Part shown: piece by piece, positions 15,018 through 24,103 of the stretch | Layout of the letters: the number at the start of each line of letters is the position of its first letter | Position numbering within the stretch: the first letter of the stretch is position 1 | Source: Marinifilum fragile JCM 15579 | GTDB taxonomy: Bacteria; Bacteroidota; Bacteroidia; Bacteroidales; Marinifilaceae | Reading direction: 5' to 3' | Length of the DNA stretch: 64,000 bases | Assembly: GCF_001310955.1 (NCBI RefSeq) | Contig: NZ_BAZX01000002.1 | Coordinates: 186,001 to 250,000 of the forward strand | Notes under the pieces: generated by a model | The model's database searches: none | What the model saw: the letters and a program-made list of their open reading frames with translations, nothing else | What the model was told of the DNA's origin: nothing | Position numbers and translations under genes: made by a program

Positions 15018-17276
15018 TTAATTTCCCAGAATTGATAAGCTTCCTTTTACAGGTTTAATTTCTTCTGATTTAAATTCAATTAGATAATAGTATGCACCAT
15101 TAGGTAAGATTGAACCATTAAAGCTTCCTTTCCAATCGTTTTGATATGATTTGGAGTGGTAAACTTCCTGACCGTAAATATTAAAAATGTATACTTCCGG
15201 ATTTCCTAGACTAGGAGCGTAATGAATTTTCCAGGTATCATTTATTCCATCTCCATTAGGAGTTAAAGCGTTGTTAACAATGATCTTCTGATTTTCATCG
15301 AGTTTTATTTCAACCAATTGTCCGGCATCAGAAGAGCGACAGGCATTTCCATCAACTACCAAAACCTGGTAAGTGCCAGATTCAAGATTGGTAAGTTCAT
15401 AAACCGGATTATCGCTTGTTGTGGTTTCTCCCGGATTAATGATGTAGGTATAAGGTGCAACACCATCTGAAACCGAAATTACAAGCTTACCATCGTATCC
15501 CGTGTGTACATCGGTGCTAACAATCTGCAATTTAGGATTGCTTTGTAATGTATAATTAGGTTTTGCTGCAATTAGTTTGTCATTGCAATTACCAATGCTT
15601 ACATACAAGTTAGAGTTGATGTTTGGAACAATATCTTCAAATACAATTGGACCGCCATCTCCAACGATTTCCGAAAGAATGATATCGCCATCTTGAAGGA
15701 TGTATTCAATGCCAGAAATGGTACTGGTTAATTCAATATCAATAGATTCTCCTTCACAGAATTCTTCAGGAGTAGCAAAGTTTTCAACAGAATTGGTACT
15801 GATATCGGGAACCGTGATCAATTTGGTATTGTCAAGAGCAAGTGGATAAGTACAAACCGTTTCATGAGCATAAACCGTGTATGTACTGCTAGTGCTCGGA
15901 TATTGTTCTGGAAATTGGATGGTACCACCATTTCCAACTACATTAGGTTCGATTAGTTGGCTGCCATCATGCAATTGATAAAAAATATCAGCTTGACTGT
16001 TTTCTACCGAAATAATTACCTCTTCGCCTGCACAAATGGTATCGCGATTGCTTAAAATGATTTTGCTAATATCCGGAGAATGGTGAACATCAATATCAAC
16101 GGTGTATCGAATGTCAATCGGATCCAAACATCTTTCACCTAATGCTTCAATTCGGTAAGTGGTTGAATTACTAGGTGCTGTTGGTTCAAAGCTAATTCCT
16201 TCGTTATTACCTGTTATTGGAGATCCAATGGCTGTGCTTCCATCCCAAAGTTGATATTGAACTTTTGTGTCGGTTGGAGTTAATGAAACTACAACTTGTT
16301 CGCCTTCGCAAATGGTGTGTTTATCGATTGTAGGATGAAGGTGAATTTCAGGTTGTAAACCCACATTAACCCTTATGCTTTCATCAAGCTTTTGCTGAGT
16401 GCCACAAGCTTGGTTTGTGGCAATTACCTGGTAGGTTACCGAGCGGAAAGGTGAGAATTCAGGAAAAGATAAGGCTGAGCCTGTTCCATCAATGATATCC
16501 CCTTTCAAATAGGCACCATCAAAAAGTTGATATTTTACACCAACTTCACTGGAATCAATAGAGATAATAGTGTTCTCTCCAACACAAATTTCTGGTTCTG
16601 TAATGCTAACATCCATTGTTGCGATTGGCAATGGAACCACTGTTAAATCATATTTGTTTTCTAATTCAAGTCTGTCATTGCACCCAACCATATTGGTTTC
16701 TACAATGTAGGTTGTACTTGTTGTCGGCGAAACTGAGGTAAAGTTAAGTGTCCCGCTGTTCCCTGTTGCCATGTCTAAAACTGATCCGGATTGATCTTTT
16801 AACCAATAAGACAATCCAGCTTCAGAATTTTCAACCGAAATTACCACAGGTGTATTTAAGCTCTCGCAAATTTGAGCGTGATTGGCCGTAACTAACAAAT
16901 TTAATTTAGGTCCGGCGCTTACCGCAACAGTAATGGTCTCTGACAGATCAACACTTTCTCCAGTACTCGTGTTGGTAGCTGTAACACTAAATGTTGTAGT
17001 TGCTCTTGGTTGTGAGCTAAATGATATTTGGGAGCCAGTTCCATGAATTGGAGTACCCTCGTTCACACCATTGGCTTTAAGTTGGTATTGAATACCAACT
17101 TCACTACTTGCTAAAAAGATGCTTATTGTTTCTCCTTCACAAATTGCTGGTTTGTCAATACTTAAATCGATCGTGCTGTCAGGTGGAATCTGTGCACTAA
17201 TTGCAATTAACGGATTAGATAATAAGAAGTAAACAAATAAAAGAGCAGTATATGAGTAGGGGTAAAAATGCTTCAT
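15018..17276 (-). CDS. Type IX secretion substrate with type B (gliding-motility-associated) C-terminal domain
   Basis: A 752-residue protein: signal peptide (to ~residue 29), then six ~90-residue Ig-like modules, each beginning with an ICEGE-like motif (AICEGETISIF, QICESLNTPVV, EICVGENTIIS, TICEGEQVVVS, TICAGEEVIIS, EFCEGESIDIE) and containing YQL. A SprB-like segment follows (SVSDGVAPYTYIINPGETTT), and then the ~85-residue type B sorting domain starting NALTPNGDGINDTWKI and ending PVKGSLSILGN. Such proteins are exported by the Por/T9SS machinery and held on the surface with a PorP/SprF partner, which is the next gene. The Cys-containing modules suggest an adhesin-like surface protein. The ligand is unknown. 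Confidence 0.9.
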   Translation of the reverse strand: MKHFYPYSYTALLFVYFLLSNPLIAISAQIPPDSTIDLSIDKPAICEGETISIFLASSEVGIQYQLKANGVNEGTPIHGTGSQISFSSQPRATTTFSVTATNTSTGESVDLSETITVAVSAGPKLNLLVTANHAQICESLNTPVVISVENSEAGLSYWLKDQSGSVLDMATGNSGTLNFTSVSPTTSTTYIVETNMVGCNDRLELENKYDLTVVPLPIATMDVSITEPEICVGENTIISIDSSEVGVKYQLFDGAYLKGDIIDGTGSALSFPEFSPFRSVTYQVIATNQACGTQQKLDESIRVNVGLQPEIHLHPTIDKHTICEGEQVVVSLTPTDTKVQYQLWDGSTAIGSPITGNNEGISFEPTAPSNSTTYRIEALGERCLDPIDIRYTVDIDVHHSPDISKIILSNRDTICAGEEVIISVENSQADIFYQLHDGSQLIEPNVVGNGGTIQFPEQYPSTSSTYTVYAHETVCTYPLALDNTKLITVPDISTNSVENFATPEEFCEGESIDIELTSTISGIEYILQDGDIILSEIVGDGGPIVFEDIVPNINSNLYVSIGNCNDKLIAAKPNYTLQSNPKLQIVSTDVHTGYDGKLVISVSDGVAPYTYIINPGETTTSDNPVYELTNLESGTYQVLVVDGNACRSSDAGQLVEIKLDENQKIIVNNALTPNGDGINDTWKIHYAPSLGNPEVYIFNIYGQEVYHSKSYQNDWKGSFNGSILPNGAYYYLIEFKSEEIKPVKGSLSILGN

Positions 17277-17693
17277 TCAAGAGGTTTTGGTTATAATGGA
17301 TTTAAAAGCTTGCAATTAAATGTTTTGGAAAAAATAGTTGAATGAGATATAAATTCAGCATCTCTTCTTTAAGATTTTGATTTTTTTAAGATTCTATTCA
17401 ACTTTTTAATACTTTAAATAAGTAGGTTTGATTGTTTAATCAAATTGGTATTTAGGTTGTTATCTAGCTTATGGATAAATGTGTAAAAATAGAAGCAAAA
17501 ACATATAGCTATGATTTACAAGTTGTATTAAACCCAGATGAAAAAATTGACAAAATGACAAAAAATGAAGGTAAGTGTATTTTATTTTAGGGTCATTCGA
17601 TTATGGTTAATTGAAAGGATTCCTAAATTATCGGGATGAACTCCCAATATATTTTTATACATTTGTTAGAATTACATAATATGGATTGAAAAT
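17277..17693. other. Intergenic region with a possible 39-aa ORF and the deaminase promoter
   Basis: A plus-strand 39-codon frame at 17471-17590 (MDKCVKIEAKTYSYDLQVVL...) has plausible composition but no other support. At 17658-17665 TACATTTG is a perfect -7 box for the deaminase gene starting at 17694. The left part is the upstream region of the minus-strand T9SS substrate gene. Nothing else is seen. Confidence 0.4.
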
Positions 17694-18148
17694 ATGATGA
17701 ATGAAGAATCAGTTAGTGTGCTAAGCAAGCAAGATAAGTTGGACAGGAGATATTTGAGAATGGCATTGGTGTGGGCCGAAAATTCATATTGTAAAAGAAG
17801 ACAGGTGGGAGCCTTATCGTAAAAGACAAAATGATCATTTCGGATGGGTACAATGGAACACCTTCTGGCTTTGAAAATGTATGCGAAGATGAAAACTTTA
17901 AAACCAAACCTTACGTACTACATGCAGAAGCCAATGCTATTACCAAAGTCGCAAAATCGGGGAACAGTAGTGAAAATGCTACTTTGTATGTTACCGCTTC
18001 CCCATGTATCGAGTGTGCTAAGTTGATTATTCAGGCTGGAATTGTTCGTGTGGTTTATTCCGAAGAGTATCATAGCTCTGATGGAATTGATTTATTGTCA
18101 AGAGCCGGCGTTGAATTAAAATATATCAATCTGAACGAAGAGAATTAA
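17694..18148 (+). pseudogene. comEB: dCMP/cytidine deaminase (ComEB-like), interrupted by an apparent 1-base deletion
   Basis: From ATG 17694 the frame reads MMNEESVSVLSKQDKLDRRY and then LRMALVWAENSYCKRRQVGA before a stop at about 17819. One base added at 17814-17818 (TTATCG to TTAATCG) continues it as LIVKDKMIISDGYNGTPSGF, and the 105-codon remainder carries the zinc site: HAEANAI (His, catalytic Glu) and SPCIECAKLI (PCxxC). The restored protein is ~151 residues, normal for deoxycytidylate deaminase, which makes dUMP for thymidylate synthesis. The break falls in an otherwise perfect gene with a good promoter, ten bases from the S41 protease gene. A sequence error seems more likely than true decay. 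Confidence 0.85.
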
Positions 18149-18158
18149 AACAAAATAC

Positions 18159-19763
18159 ATGAGTTACAATAATAAAAGAAGTGCAATATTTCTGCCAATT
18201 TTACTGACTTTAGCCATTATAGTTGGTATGTTTATTAACTCCCTGTTTCAAGGGAATAGTAGTGGAGAATCAACCATATTCCAGCTACCTAAGGCAGAAA
18301 GCAAGTTGGAGGTTGTTTTAGATATGGTTGAATCAGATTATGTAGATACGGTTAGTTCTGCAGATTTGGTGGAGCAGGCAATTCCTGCACTGCTTAAGGA
18401 TCTTGATCCTCATACCATATATATCCCCGCAAAGGATTTGCAAAGAGTAAACGAAGATTTGAAAGGAAATTTTGGAGGAATTGGAGTACAGTTTATTCGT
18501 TACCAGGATACTGTTGCAATTGTTCGTGTTATTCCAGGTGGTCCATCGGAATTGGCAGGCATAAAAGCTGGCGATAGATTGGTAACCGTTAATGATACCT
18601 CCATTGTTGGTAAAGAATTAAAAGATAATGATATCATTAGTCGATTAAAAGGGCCAAAAGGTACTCCGGTAAAAGTTGGTGTTTATCGCAGAAGTACGAA
18701 TGAAACTTTGGAAATGGAATTGTTGAGAGGATCTATACCAGTTCCGAGTGTTGATGTTGCTTATATGATTAATGATGAAGTGGGATACATTAAAGTGAGC
18801 CGTTTCGCAGCAACAACATACTTTGAATTTTCAGAAGGATTGGAGAAGTTGCAATCTGAAGGAGTAAAGAAATTGATTGTTGATCTTCGAGGAAATACAG
18901 GAGGTTATTTGTCTGAGGCTACCAACATGATCAATGAATTCCTTTCTGAGAATCAAATGATGGTTTATACTGAAGGCAAATCACAGCCTAGAACCGATTA
19001 TAAATCAAATGGGAATGGTAGATTTCAGGATTTGCCGGTTATTGTTCTGATTGATGAGGTTTCGGCTTCGGCAAGTGAAATCTTTGCAGGTGCAATACAG
19101 GATAACGACAGAGGTAAAATTGTGGGACGTCGTTCGTTTGGTAAAGGTTTGGTGCAAGAACAGAGACGACTGCCTGATGGTTCGGCATTGCGTTTAACAG
19201 TGGCACGTTATTACACGCCAACAGGCCGATGTATTCAAAAACCATACAACAATGGCAAAGAAGAGTATTACAATGATTTGAACCTTCGATTTATTCATGG
19301 TGAATTTGAGAAAAAAGATTCCATCCACTTTAATGATTCATTAAAGTATACCACTCCGGGTGGAAATACCGTTTATGGAGGAGGAGGTATCATGCCGGAT
19401 GTTTTCATCCCTGTGGATACTTCGGGCTACTCGAATTATTTCCGCGATCTGAGAAGAAATGGCATCATATATCAGTATGCATTTTCTTTTGTAGATCAGT
19501 ACAGAGAGCAAATGCAAGGTTTAAAAACTCACAAGGATGTACTAAATTTTGTGAAGGATAAAGCCATTATTAAAAATCTGGTAGCTTACGCTGATAAAAA
19601 AGGAGTGAAACCAGATTCGAAAGGATTAAGACAATCGCGTAAAGTGATAGAAACGCAATTGAAAGCTTATATTGCTCGTGATTTAATTGATGATATAGGA
19701 TTTTATCCAATCATTAGGGAACTGGATAAAACCTTGATAGAAGCAGAAACACATTTTAACTAG
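18159..19763 (+). CDS. S41-family C-terminal processing protease (CtpA-like)
   Basis: A 534-residue periplasmic protease. One N-terminal membrane helix/signal (FLPILLTLAIIVGMFINSLF), a PDZ domain (~residues 90-175, FGGIGVQFIRYQDTVAIVRV, GGPSELAGIKAGDRLVTVND), then the tail-specific protease core with the catalytic Ser in EVSASASEIFAGAIQDNDRG and Lys in RRSFGKGLVQ. The C-terminal ~120 residues are the Bacteroidetes-type extension. These enzymes trim C-termini of exported proteins. It starts ten bases after the deaminase gene, suggesting one transcript, and is followed by a terminator. Confidence 0.92.
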   Translation: MSYNNKRSAIFLPILLTLAIIVGMFINSLFQGNSSGESTIFQLPKAESKLEVVLDMVESDYVDTVSSADLVEQAIPALLKDLDPHTIYIPAKDLQRVNEDLKGNFGGIGVQFIRYQDTVAIVRVIPGGPSELAGIKAGDRLVTVNDTSIVGKELKDNDIISRLKGPKGTPVKVGVYRRSTNETLEMELLRGSIPVPSVDVAYMINDEVGYIKVSRFAATTYFEFSEGLEKLQSEGVKKLIVDLRGNTGGYLSEATNMINEFLSENQMMVYTEGKSQPRTDYKSNGNGRFQDLPVIVLIDEVSASASEIFAGAIQDNDRGKIVGRRSFGKGLVQEQRRLPDGSALRLTVARYYTPTGRCIQKPYNNGKEEYYNDLNLRFIHGEFEKKDSIHFNDSLKYTTPGGNTVYGGGGIMPDVFIPVDTSGYSNYFRDLRRNGIIYQYAFSFVDQYREQMQGLKTHKDVLNFVKDKAIIKNLVAYADKKGVKPDSKGLRQSRKVIETQLKAYIARDLIDDIGFYPIIRELDKTLIEAETHFN

Positions 19764-19812
19764 ACTAAATTACAAGTTGTAAGCTTCAAATCTAATGATA
19801 AAAGCATAGTAA

Positions 19813-19842
19813 AGACTCTCTGAAAAGGGAGTCTTTTTTTTA
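19813..19842 (+). terminator. Terminator after the S41 protease
   Basis: AGACTCTC-TGAAAA-GGGAGTCT (8 bp with one G-T pair) followed by seven T on the plus strand, 50 bases after the protease stop. Confidence 0.85.
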
Positions 19843-20010
19843 TTGTTCTTGCGGCTTGTTACTTGAAGGTTATTATATTCTGATACTTCTTTTAATTCTA
19901 TAAAAAAACAAAGCCAATTAAACCTTCCAACTTTTCAAAAGTCAAAGAACCGAATTCGATTTTAAAAAGCGCTGAAATTAGTAAATGAGAACATTAAAAA
20001 TTTTAGATAG

Positions 20011-20871
20011 ATGAAACGATCAGTAATAGTTGGAATGATTTGCATGTTTGTAGTGGCTGGAATGTCGAACCTATATGCACAACAAAATAGAGGTGAACGC
20101 GGACAGAGAAGCGATCAATGCAGAAAAGAGATGCGTTGTAATCTTAGCGATGCACAAAAAGAACAAATGAAAGAAGTACGTGTCAAGTATGCCAAGCAGA
20201 GCTTAGATATCAAGAATGAATTAAATGAGTTGCGAGCAAAGCAGAAAACTTTAGTTTCGGCTGAAAAACCAAATAAATCACAAGTTTATGCCAATATCGA
20301 TAAGATGACTGCTTTAAAAAAGGAATTGCACCTTCAGAAATTAGATATGCGAATGGAAATGCGTTCGTTTTTAACCGAGGAGCAATTATTGCGCGCCGAT
20401 GCCCGACCAAATCACCGAAAAGGAATGAAACAAGGCCGTGGAGGAAATGATGGAATGACACAGGGAAGAATGCATGGCAAGCATGCACATGGACAAATGC
20501 AAGGCAGAAAAGGTATGGGTGCACAAAAAGGCATGCATGCTGGCAAAGGAAATATGCTTGACTTGAGTGATGATCAGCAGGCAAAAATGAAAGAATTGCG
20601 TTTGGCTCACATGAAGGATACCAAATCTTTACGCGATGAGGCAGAAGAACTACGATTGAAGCAAAGAAACTTAATGACGGATGAAAATCCAGATAAAAAA
20701 GTATTAATTGCCAACGTAAAACGTTTGGCGGATATCCAAAACGCTTTGGCAAAAAAGAGATATGAACATCAAATGGAAGTTCGCGAAATCCTTGATGAGG
20801 ATCAGTTGGTGATCTTTATGAGTAGAGCAGGCAAAGGCAAAGGTTTTCATAGAGGCCACAACAGGTGGTAA
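20011..20871 (+). CDS. Spy/CpxP-like periplasmic protein with duplicated LTxxQ-type domain
   Basis: A 286-residue protein: signal peptide (MKRSVIVGMICMFVVAGMSN), then a helical domain starting LSDAQKEQMKEVRVKYAKQS. A ~50-residue linker rich in Met, Gly, His and Lys (GRMHGKHAHGQMQGRKGMGA) follows, then a second copy of the helical domain starting LSDDQQAKMKELRLAHMKDT, and a basic tail. Both halves end in FLTEEQL / ILDEDQL, the LTxxQ-like motif of the Spy/CpxP family of periplasmic chaperones and metal sensors. The His/Met-rich linker suggests metal binding (inference). It is a single gene with its own terminator. Confidence 0.8.
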   Translation: MKRSVIVGMICMFVVAGMSNLYAQQNRGERGQRSDQCRKEMRCNLSDAQKEQMKEVRVKYAKQSLDIKNELNELRAKQKTLVSAEKPNKSQVYANIDKMTALKKELHLQKLDMRMEMRSFLTEEQLLRADARPNHRKGMKQGRGGNDGMTQGRMHGKHAHGQMQGRKGMGAQKGMHAGKGNMLDLSDDQQAKMKELRLAHMKDTKSLRDEAEELRLKQRNLMTDENPDKKVLIANVKRLADIQNALAKKRYEHQMEVREILDEDQLVIFMSRAGKGKGFHRGHNRW

Positions 20872-20898
20872 TAAATATTTTACTTATAACTAAATTGT

Positions 20899-20930
20899 AG
20901 AGGTTCCATTTTGGGACCTCTTTTTTTTTA
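20899..20930 (+). terminator. Terminator after the Spy/CpxP-like gene
   Basis: AGAGGTTCC-ATTTT-GGGACCTCT, a 9-bp stem with one G-T pair, followed by nine T on the plus strand. Confidence 0.9.
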
Positions 20931-21122
20931 GGACTAGTCATCTCGAATTGTTGGAAAAGTGAAAAGGTAGAAAAGTTGTGAAATTTAAAATATCAGGCTT
21001 CAGTAAATTGGAGTTGAACCCTTTCTTCAAATAGAATAATTATATGCTACTTTAATTAAAAAAGAACTTTATTGGTGTAGAACGATTGTAAATTACATAA
21101 TTTTCAAAAAAAATCTTCACTT

Positions 21123-21297
21123 TTCTCATTTAAGCAAATGAGTTTTCTCATCAAATTCTGATTTTATTCTCATCGGTTGATGAGAATTGGTAAAACATCT
21201 CTACAACCTGCCAATAGTGACGTTTCTCTCATCTGTATTGCTTATTTGTTCCATTTGTCAAAAAGTTTCTCACCAAAACACTTGTTTTTTGATGAGA
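21123..21297. repeat. Cluster of TTCTCATC/GATGAGAA motifs
   Basis: In ~175 bases the motif TTCTCATC or a one-base variant occurs about seven times in both orientations (near 21123, 21144, 21167, 21178 inverted, 21224, 21266, 21290 inverted). One pair forms TTCTCATCGGTTGATGAGAA, a perfect 8-bp hairpin with a GGTT loop. No credible gene overlaps. It may be a protein-binding or structured-RNA region; it lies within a gene-free kilobase (20931-21958). Confidence 0.4.
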
Positions 21298-21444
21298 AAT
21301 CGAATCGCTTTTTGGGAATTTATACTTTACATTAGGACGACAAAAGCAATTATTTTCTTCTCAAAATAATTAGAAAGCTTAGCGGTAATGAAGCTTGCAA
21401 ATGAGAAGCAATAAGTTCGCCAATTGTGTTATTGAGTTTTTGAT

Positions 21445-21750
21445 AGAAGCGTTTAGGTTCCGAATAAAACCGGAAAGGTAAGCAATAGAAGCGATTAGGT
21501 TCCGCATAGAAGTGGAAGGATAGCCAATAGAAGCGTTTAGGTTCTAATTAGAAAGGTTTAGGTTGTTTATAGAAGCGTTTAGGTTATGCAACCCCAAATT
21601 TAGGATTCGGAAACTAAATGGAACACTAGGAAACCTCAATTTTTGGGTTATACAACCTAAACCGAAGCTTAAAGAACCACAAATTATCGGTCTCGAACCC
21701 AAACGGAACAATAAAAGACCTAAATGGAACATTTCGGAACCTAAATACAG
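21445..21750. repeat. Array of AGAAGCGTTTAGGTTC motifs, inverted in its second half
   Basis: Five forward copies of AGAAGCGTTTAGGTTC or close variants start at 21445, 21487, 21529, 21550 and 21571. From about 21588 on, the reverse form AACCTAAA(C/T)GGAAC recurs at about 21654, 21695, 21718 and 21738, with weaker copies at 21590 and 21629. The whole block is thus a ~300-base imperfect dyad of short motifs. Frames across it translate to repetitive, non-protein-like sequence. No known element recognised. Confidence 0.55.
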
Positions 21751-21958
21751 GAAGATTAATGATTAGCATTAAACACATTTATACAAATTTCAAATAAACA
21801 TATAGTTAATTTTATAATTAAACCATAAGTAAAACTTAAGCATAATGGGAGATTGAGAGAATTTATAACTAAAACTGTTTTACAGCACACTCTAAACTGG
21901 GTTACATTTTGATCATAACAAGAATTAAGGGTTGTAATATTAATTAAAATCATAAAAA

Positions 21959-22380
21959 ATAAAAAAGAATTTTTTAATACTAGTGTTTGCTTTTATTGCC
22001 ATTGCTAGTATGGCTCAAGAAAAAAGAATTACAGCTAGCTATTATAATTCCAATGAGTTTGGTTTGGCATTATTCAACAACAAAAATTTTTATCCTGAAT
22101 TTAGGGTAGAAGCCAAAAATGAACAACTAAAAGATGCTAGTTATTCTTTCTTTTTGAGAAATGAATTTAATCTTGATAAATCTCTGGATATTGATTTATC
22201 ATGGGGCTTGGTTTTTCCTATTCTAGTGAAGAGGATGAATACATGAGACTACCTGTTTATATCACCAAAAAGAAAGTTTTTTGTGATAATCTTAAATTGA
22301 TGGTAGGGATTGAATTCAAGACTGAATTGGCTGATGAATTTAAATTATTACCCAAGATAGGGGTTGGTATTAATTTTTAA
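21959..22380 (+). pseudogene. Small outer-membrane beta-barrel protein gene with two lesions
   Basis: The frame reads (I)KKNFLILVFAFIAIASMAQ, an obvious signal peptide, but the start codon is ATA (21959-21961) instead of ATG. It continues with alternating beta-strand sequence (ITASYYNSNEFGLALFNNKN) to WG at 22206. There one base is missing in the G-run 22203-22206; adding a G restores LGFSYSSEEDEYMRLPVYIT and a C-terminus ADEFKLLPKIGVGINF, typical of a barrel ending in Phe. A GTG at 21983 could serve only a shortened, signal-less product. Two independent lesions plus the gene-poor, repeat-rich setting make this the best candidate for a true pseudogene here. Confidence 0.6.
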
Positions 22381-22400
22381 ATAATTACAATGAAACTGCA

Positions 22401-22556
22401 ATGGATAATACAAAAGATCGTGGTCATTTGTATGCAGTTAGTCGATATGTAAATATGGATGGTAGAAAAACATATACTATAATTAATCCAGTAGTTAAAT
22501 TTTATAGAGGTTCAAGTGGTTCAGGAACAGCTTTTGTTTTTGATGATTTTGAGTAA
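22401..22556 (+). CDS. Short ORF, 51 aa, possible gene fragment
   Basis: MDNTKDRGHLYAVSRYVNMD... ends FVFDDFE. Its composition is protein-like and it follows the decayed barrel gene by 20 bases, in the same direction. The frame is open for a few codons upstream of the ATG (NYNETA), so it may be the end of a longer, broken gene. No family recognised. Confidence 0.35.
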   Translation: MDNTKDRGHLYAVSRYVNMDGRKTYTIINPVVKFYRGSSGSGTAFVFDDFE

Positions 22557-22580
22557 AACAAACTTTTATAAATTAAATAA

Positions 22581-22600
22581 GGCTGCCAAAATTGGCAGCC
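22581..22600. terminator. Hairpin between convergent genes
   Basis: GGCTGCCAA-AA-TTGGCAGCC, a perfect 9-bp stem, sits eight bases past the hemN stop. The flanking T-tracts are short, so termination strength is uncertain. Confidence 0.65.
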
Positions 22601-22607
22601 TTAAATT

Positions 22608-23972
22608 TTATATTGCTTTCGAAAACATTTTATCGCCACCTTTTTGTGAGTAGCGCAGTTTGTTATCGAATGGTTTGGCAATGTTTCTCAGGAAAATCAT
22701 ACCCAAATCGGTAACAATTAGTTTTTCCTCGTCCAACTCTATGATTCCTTCCTCTCTCATTACTGTTAGTTCTTCGGTAATGCTTTCAGGTAGGTATTTT
22801 TGTAATTCATCGGTAAAGAACAACTCACGACGACAGGTAATGTCTAAAATGGCACGTTTTACGGTCAAATCTTCATCTGTAAGGAAATAACCTTTGACCA
22901 AATCCAATACACCTTTTTCACAAGCTGCTTTGTACAGGTGAATTTCCTTTGGATTTTGTGCGTAAGCATATTTTGCATCAGAAATAGATGAGGCGCCTAA
23001 GCCAATCAGTAATTCCGTGTGGGAAGTGTTGTATCCCATAAAGTTTCGGTGCAGGCGTTTTTCTTCCCTGGCCACGAACAGTTCGTCGTGCGGCAATGAG
23101 AAGTGATCCATACCAATATCGCTGTAGTTTAGTTCTGCCAGTTTTTCTTTTCCTAGATCGTACAAAGCGCGTTTCCCAGCACTATCCGGAATATCGGCAT
23201 CGGTAAACATGCGCTGACCTTTGGTTTTCCAAGGTACATGTGCGTACGAATAGTAAGCAATTCTATCAGGTTTCAGCTCCGAAACTTTCTCGAATGTGTC
23301 GCGAACCGAAGAAATTTGTTGTTTAGGTAAACCGTAGATCAAATCAAAATTTACTGATTTATAGCCAATTTCTCTGGCAGTTTCGGTTACCTCTTTTACA
23401 ATTTCGAAACTTTGCTTGCGGTTAATCACACGCTGTACTTCTGGGTCGAAATCCTGAACTCCAAAGCTTACTCTTCTAAATCCAACATCATACAAAGCTT
23501 GCAAATGCTTTCTTGTGGTATTGTTTGGATGCCCTTCGAAACTGAATTCATATTCAGGATGCAAAACGGCATGTTCTTTAATGCCATTAATCAGTTTTTT
23601 AAGGTTTTCCGGACTAAAGAAAGTTGGAGTACCTCCACCCAAATGCAATTCTCTTAGAACAGGCTTTTCACCAAAAGTATTCAGATAGATTTTCCACTCC
23701 TGCAGTAATGCATCTATATATTTGTCTTCAACGCCATGATCGCGTGTGATGACTTTTGTGCAGGCGCAATAAGTACAAAGACGTTCGCAATAGGGAAGGT
23801 GCACGTAAATACTAATTCCTTTTGTCGAATTCGATTCATCAAAAGTGCGTTTAACTATTTTCAACCATTCTTTTGCATCTGGTCTTTTATCTCCCCAAAA
23901 TGGTACGGTTGGATAACTTGTGTATCGTGGTACAGGAACGTTGTACTTTTCGATTAAGAGCTCTTTGTTCAT
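22608..23972 (-). CDS. hemN: Oxygen-independent coproporphyrinogen III oxidase
   Basis: A radical SAM enzyme of ~454 residues that decarboxylates coproporphyrinogen III to protoporphyrinogen IX in anaerobic haem synthesis. The N-terminus LLIEKYNVPVPRYTSYPTVP is the HemN signature. SIYVHLPYCERLCTYCACTK gives the CxxxCxxC cluster ligands plus the extra Cys; LHLGGGTPTF is the SAM-binding Gly motif, and the C-terminal HemN domain is present. The frame extends to 24098, but the -7 box TATCTTTG at 24005-23998 would put the transcription start below the in-frame ATG at 23996. MNKELLIEKY at 23972 is therefore preferred, and it also matches family length. Confidence 0.92.
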   Translation of the reverse strand: MNKELLIEKYNVPVPRYTSYPTVPFWGDKRPDAKEWLKIVKRTFDESNSTKGISIYVHLPYCERLCTYCACTKVITRDHGVEDKYIDALLQEWKIYLNTFGEKPVLRELHLGGGTPTFFSPENLKKLINGIKEHAVLHPEYEFSFEGHPNNTTRKHLQALYDVGFRRVSFGVQDFDPEVQRVINRKQSFEIVKEVTETAREIGYKSVNFDLIYGLPKQQISSVRDTFEKVSELKPDRIAYYSYAHVPWKTKGQRMFTDADIPDSAGKRALYDLGKEKLAELNYSDIGMDHFSLPHDELFVAREEKRLHRNFMGYNTSHTELLIGLGASSISDAKYAYAQNPKEIHLYKAACEKGVLDLVKGYFLTDEDLTVKRAILDITCRRELFFTDELQKYLPESITEELTVMREEGIIELDEEKLIVTDLGMIFLRNIAKPFDNKLRYSQKGGDKMFSKAI

Positions 23973-23997
23973 GGAAAATTCTTTTGCCTTATTCATA

Positions 23998-24005
23998 CAA
24001 AGATA
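23998..24005 (-). promoter_or_regulatory. -7 box of hemN
   Basis: TATCTTTG on the minus strand matches TAnnTTTG. It lies 25 bases before the chosen hemN ATG and excludes the longer N-terminus. Confidence 0.55.
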
Positions 24006-24103
24006 TCTTTTTTTGTCAATTTCTGTTATTGTATTTAATTCTTCTTGTTTGATGATATTGAACTCAAATTTAATATTTTTATATAAGCCTAAAACCAAAA
24101 GAT

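Noticed and set aside
21445-21750. CRISPR array
   Set aside because: Motifs are short, irregularly spaced and flip orientation halfway; there are no unique equal-length spacers and no cas genes in the window.
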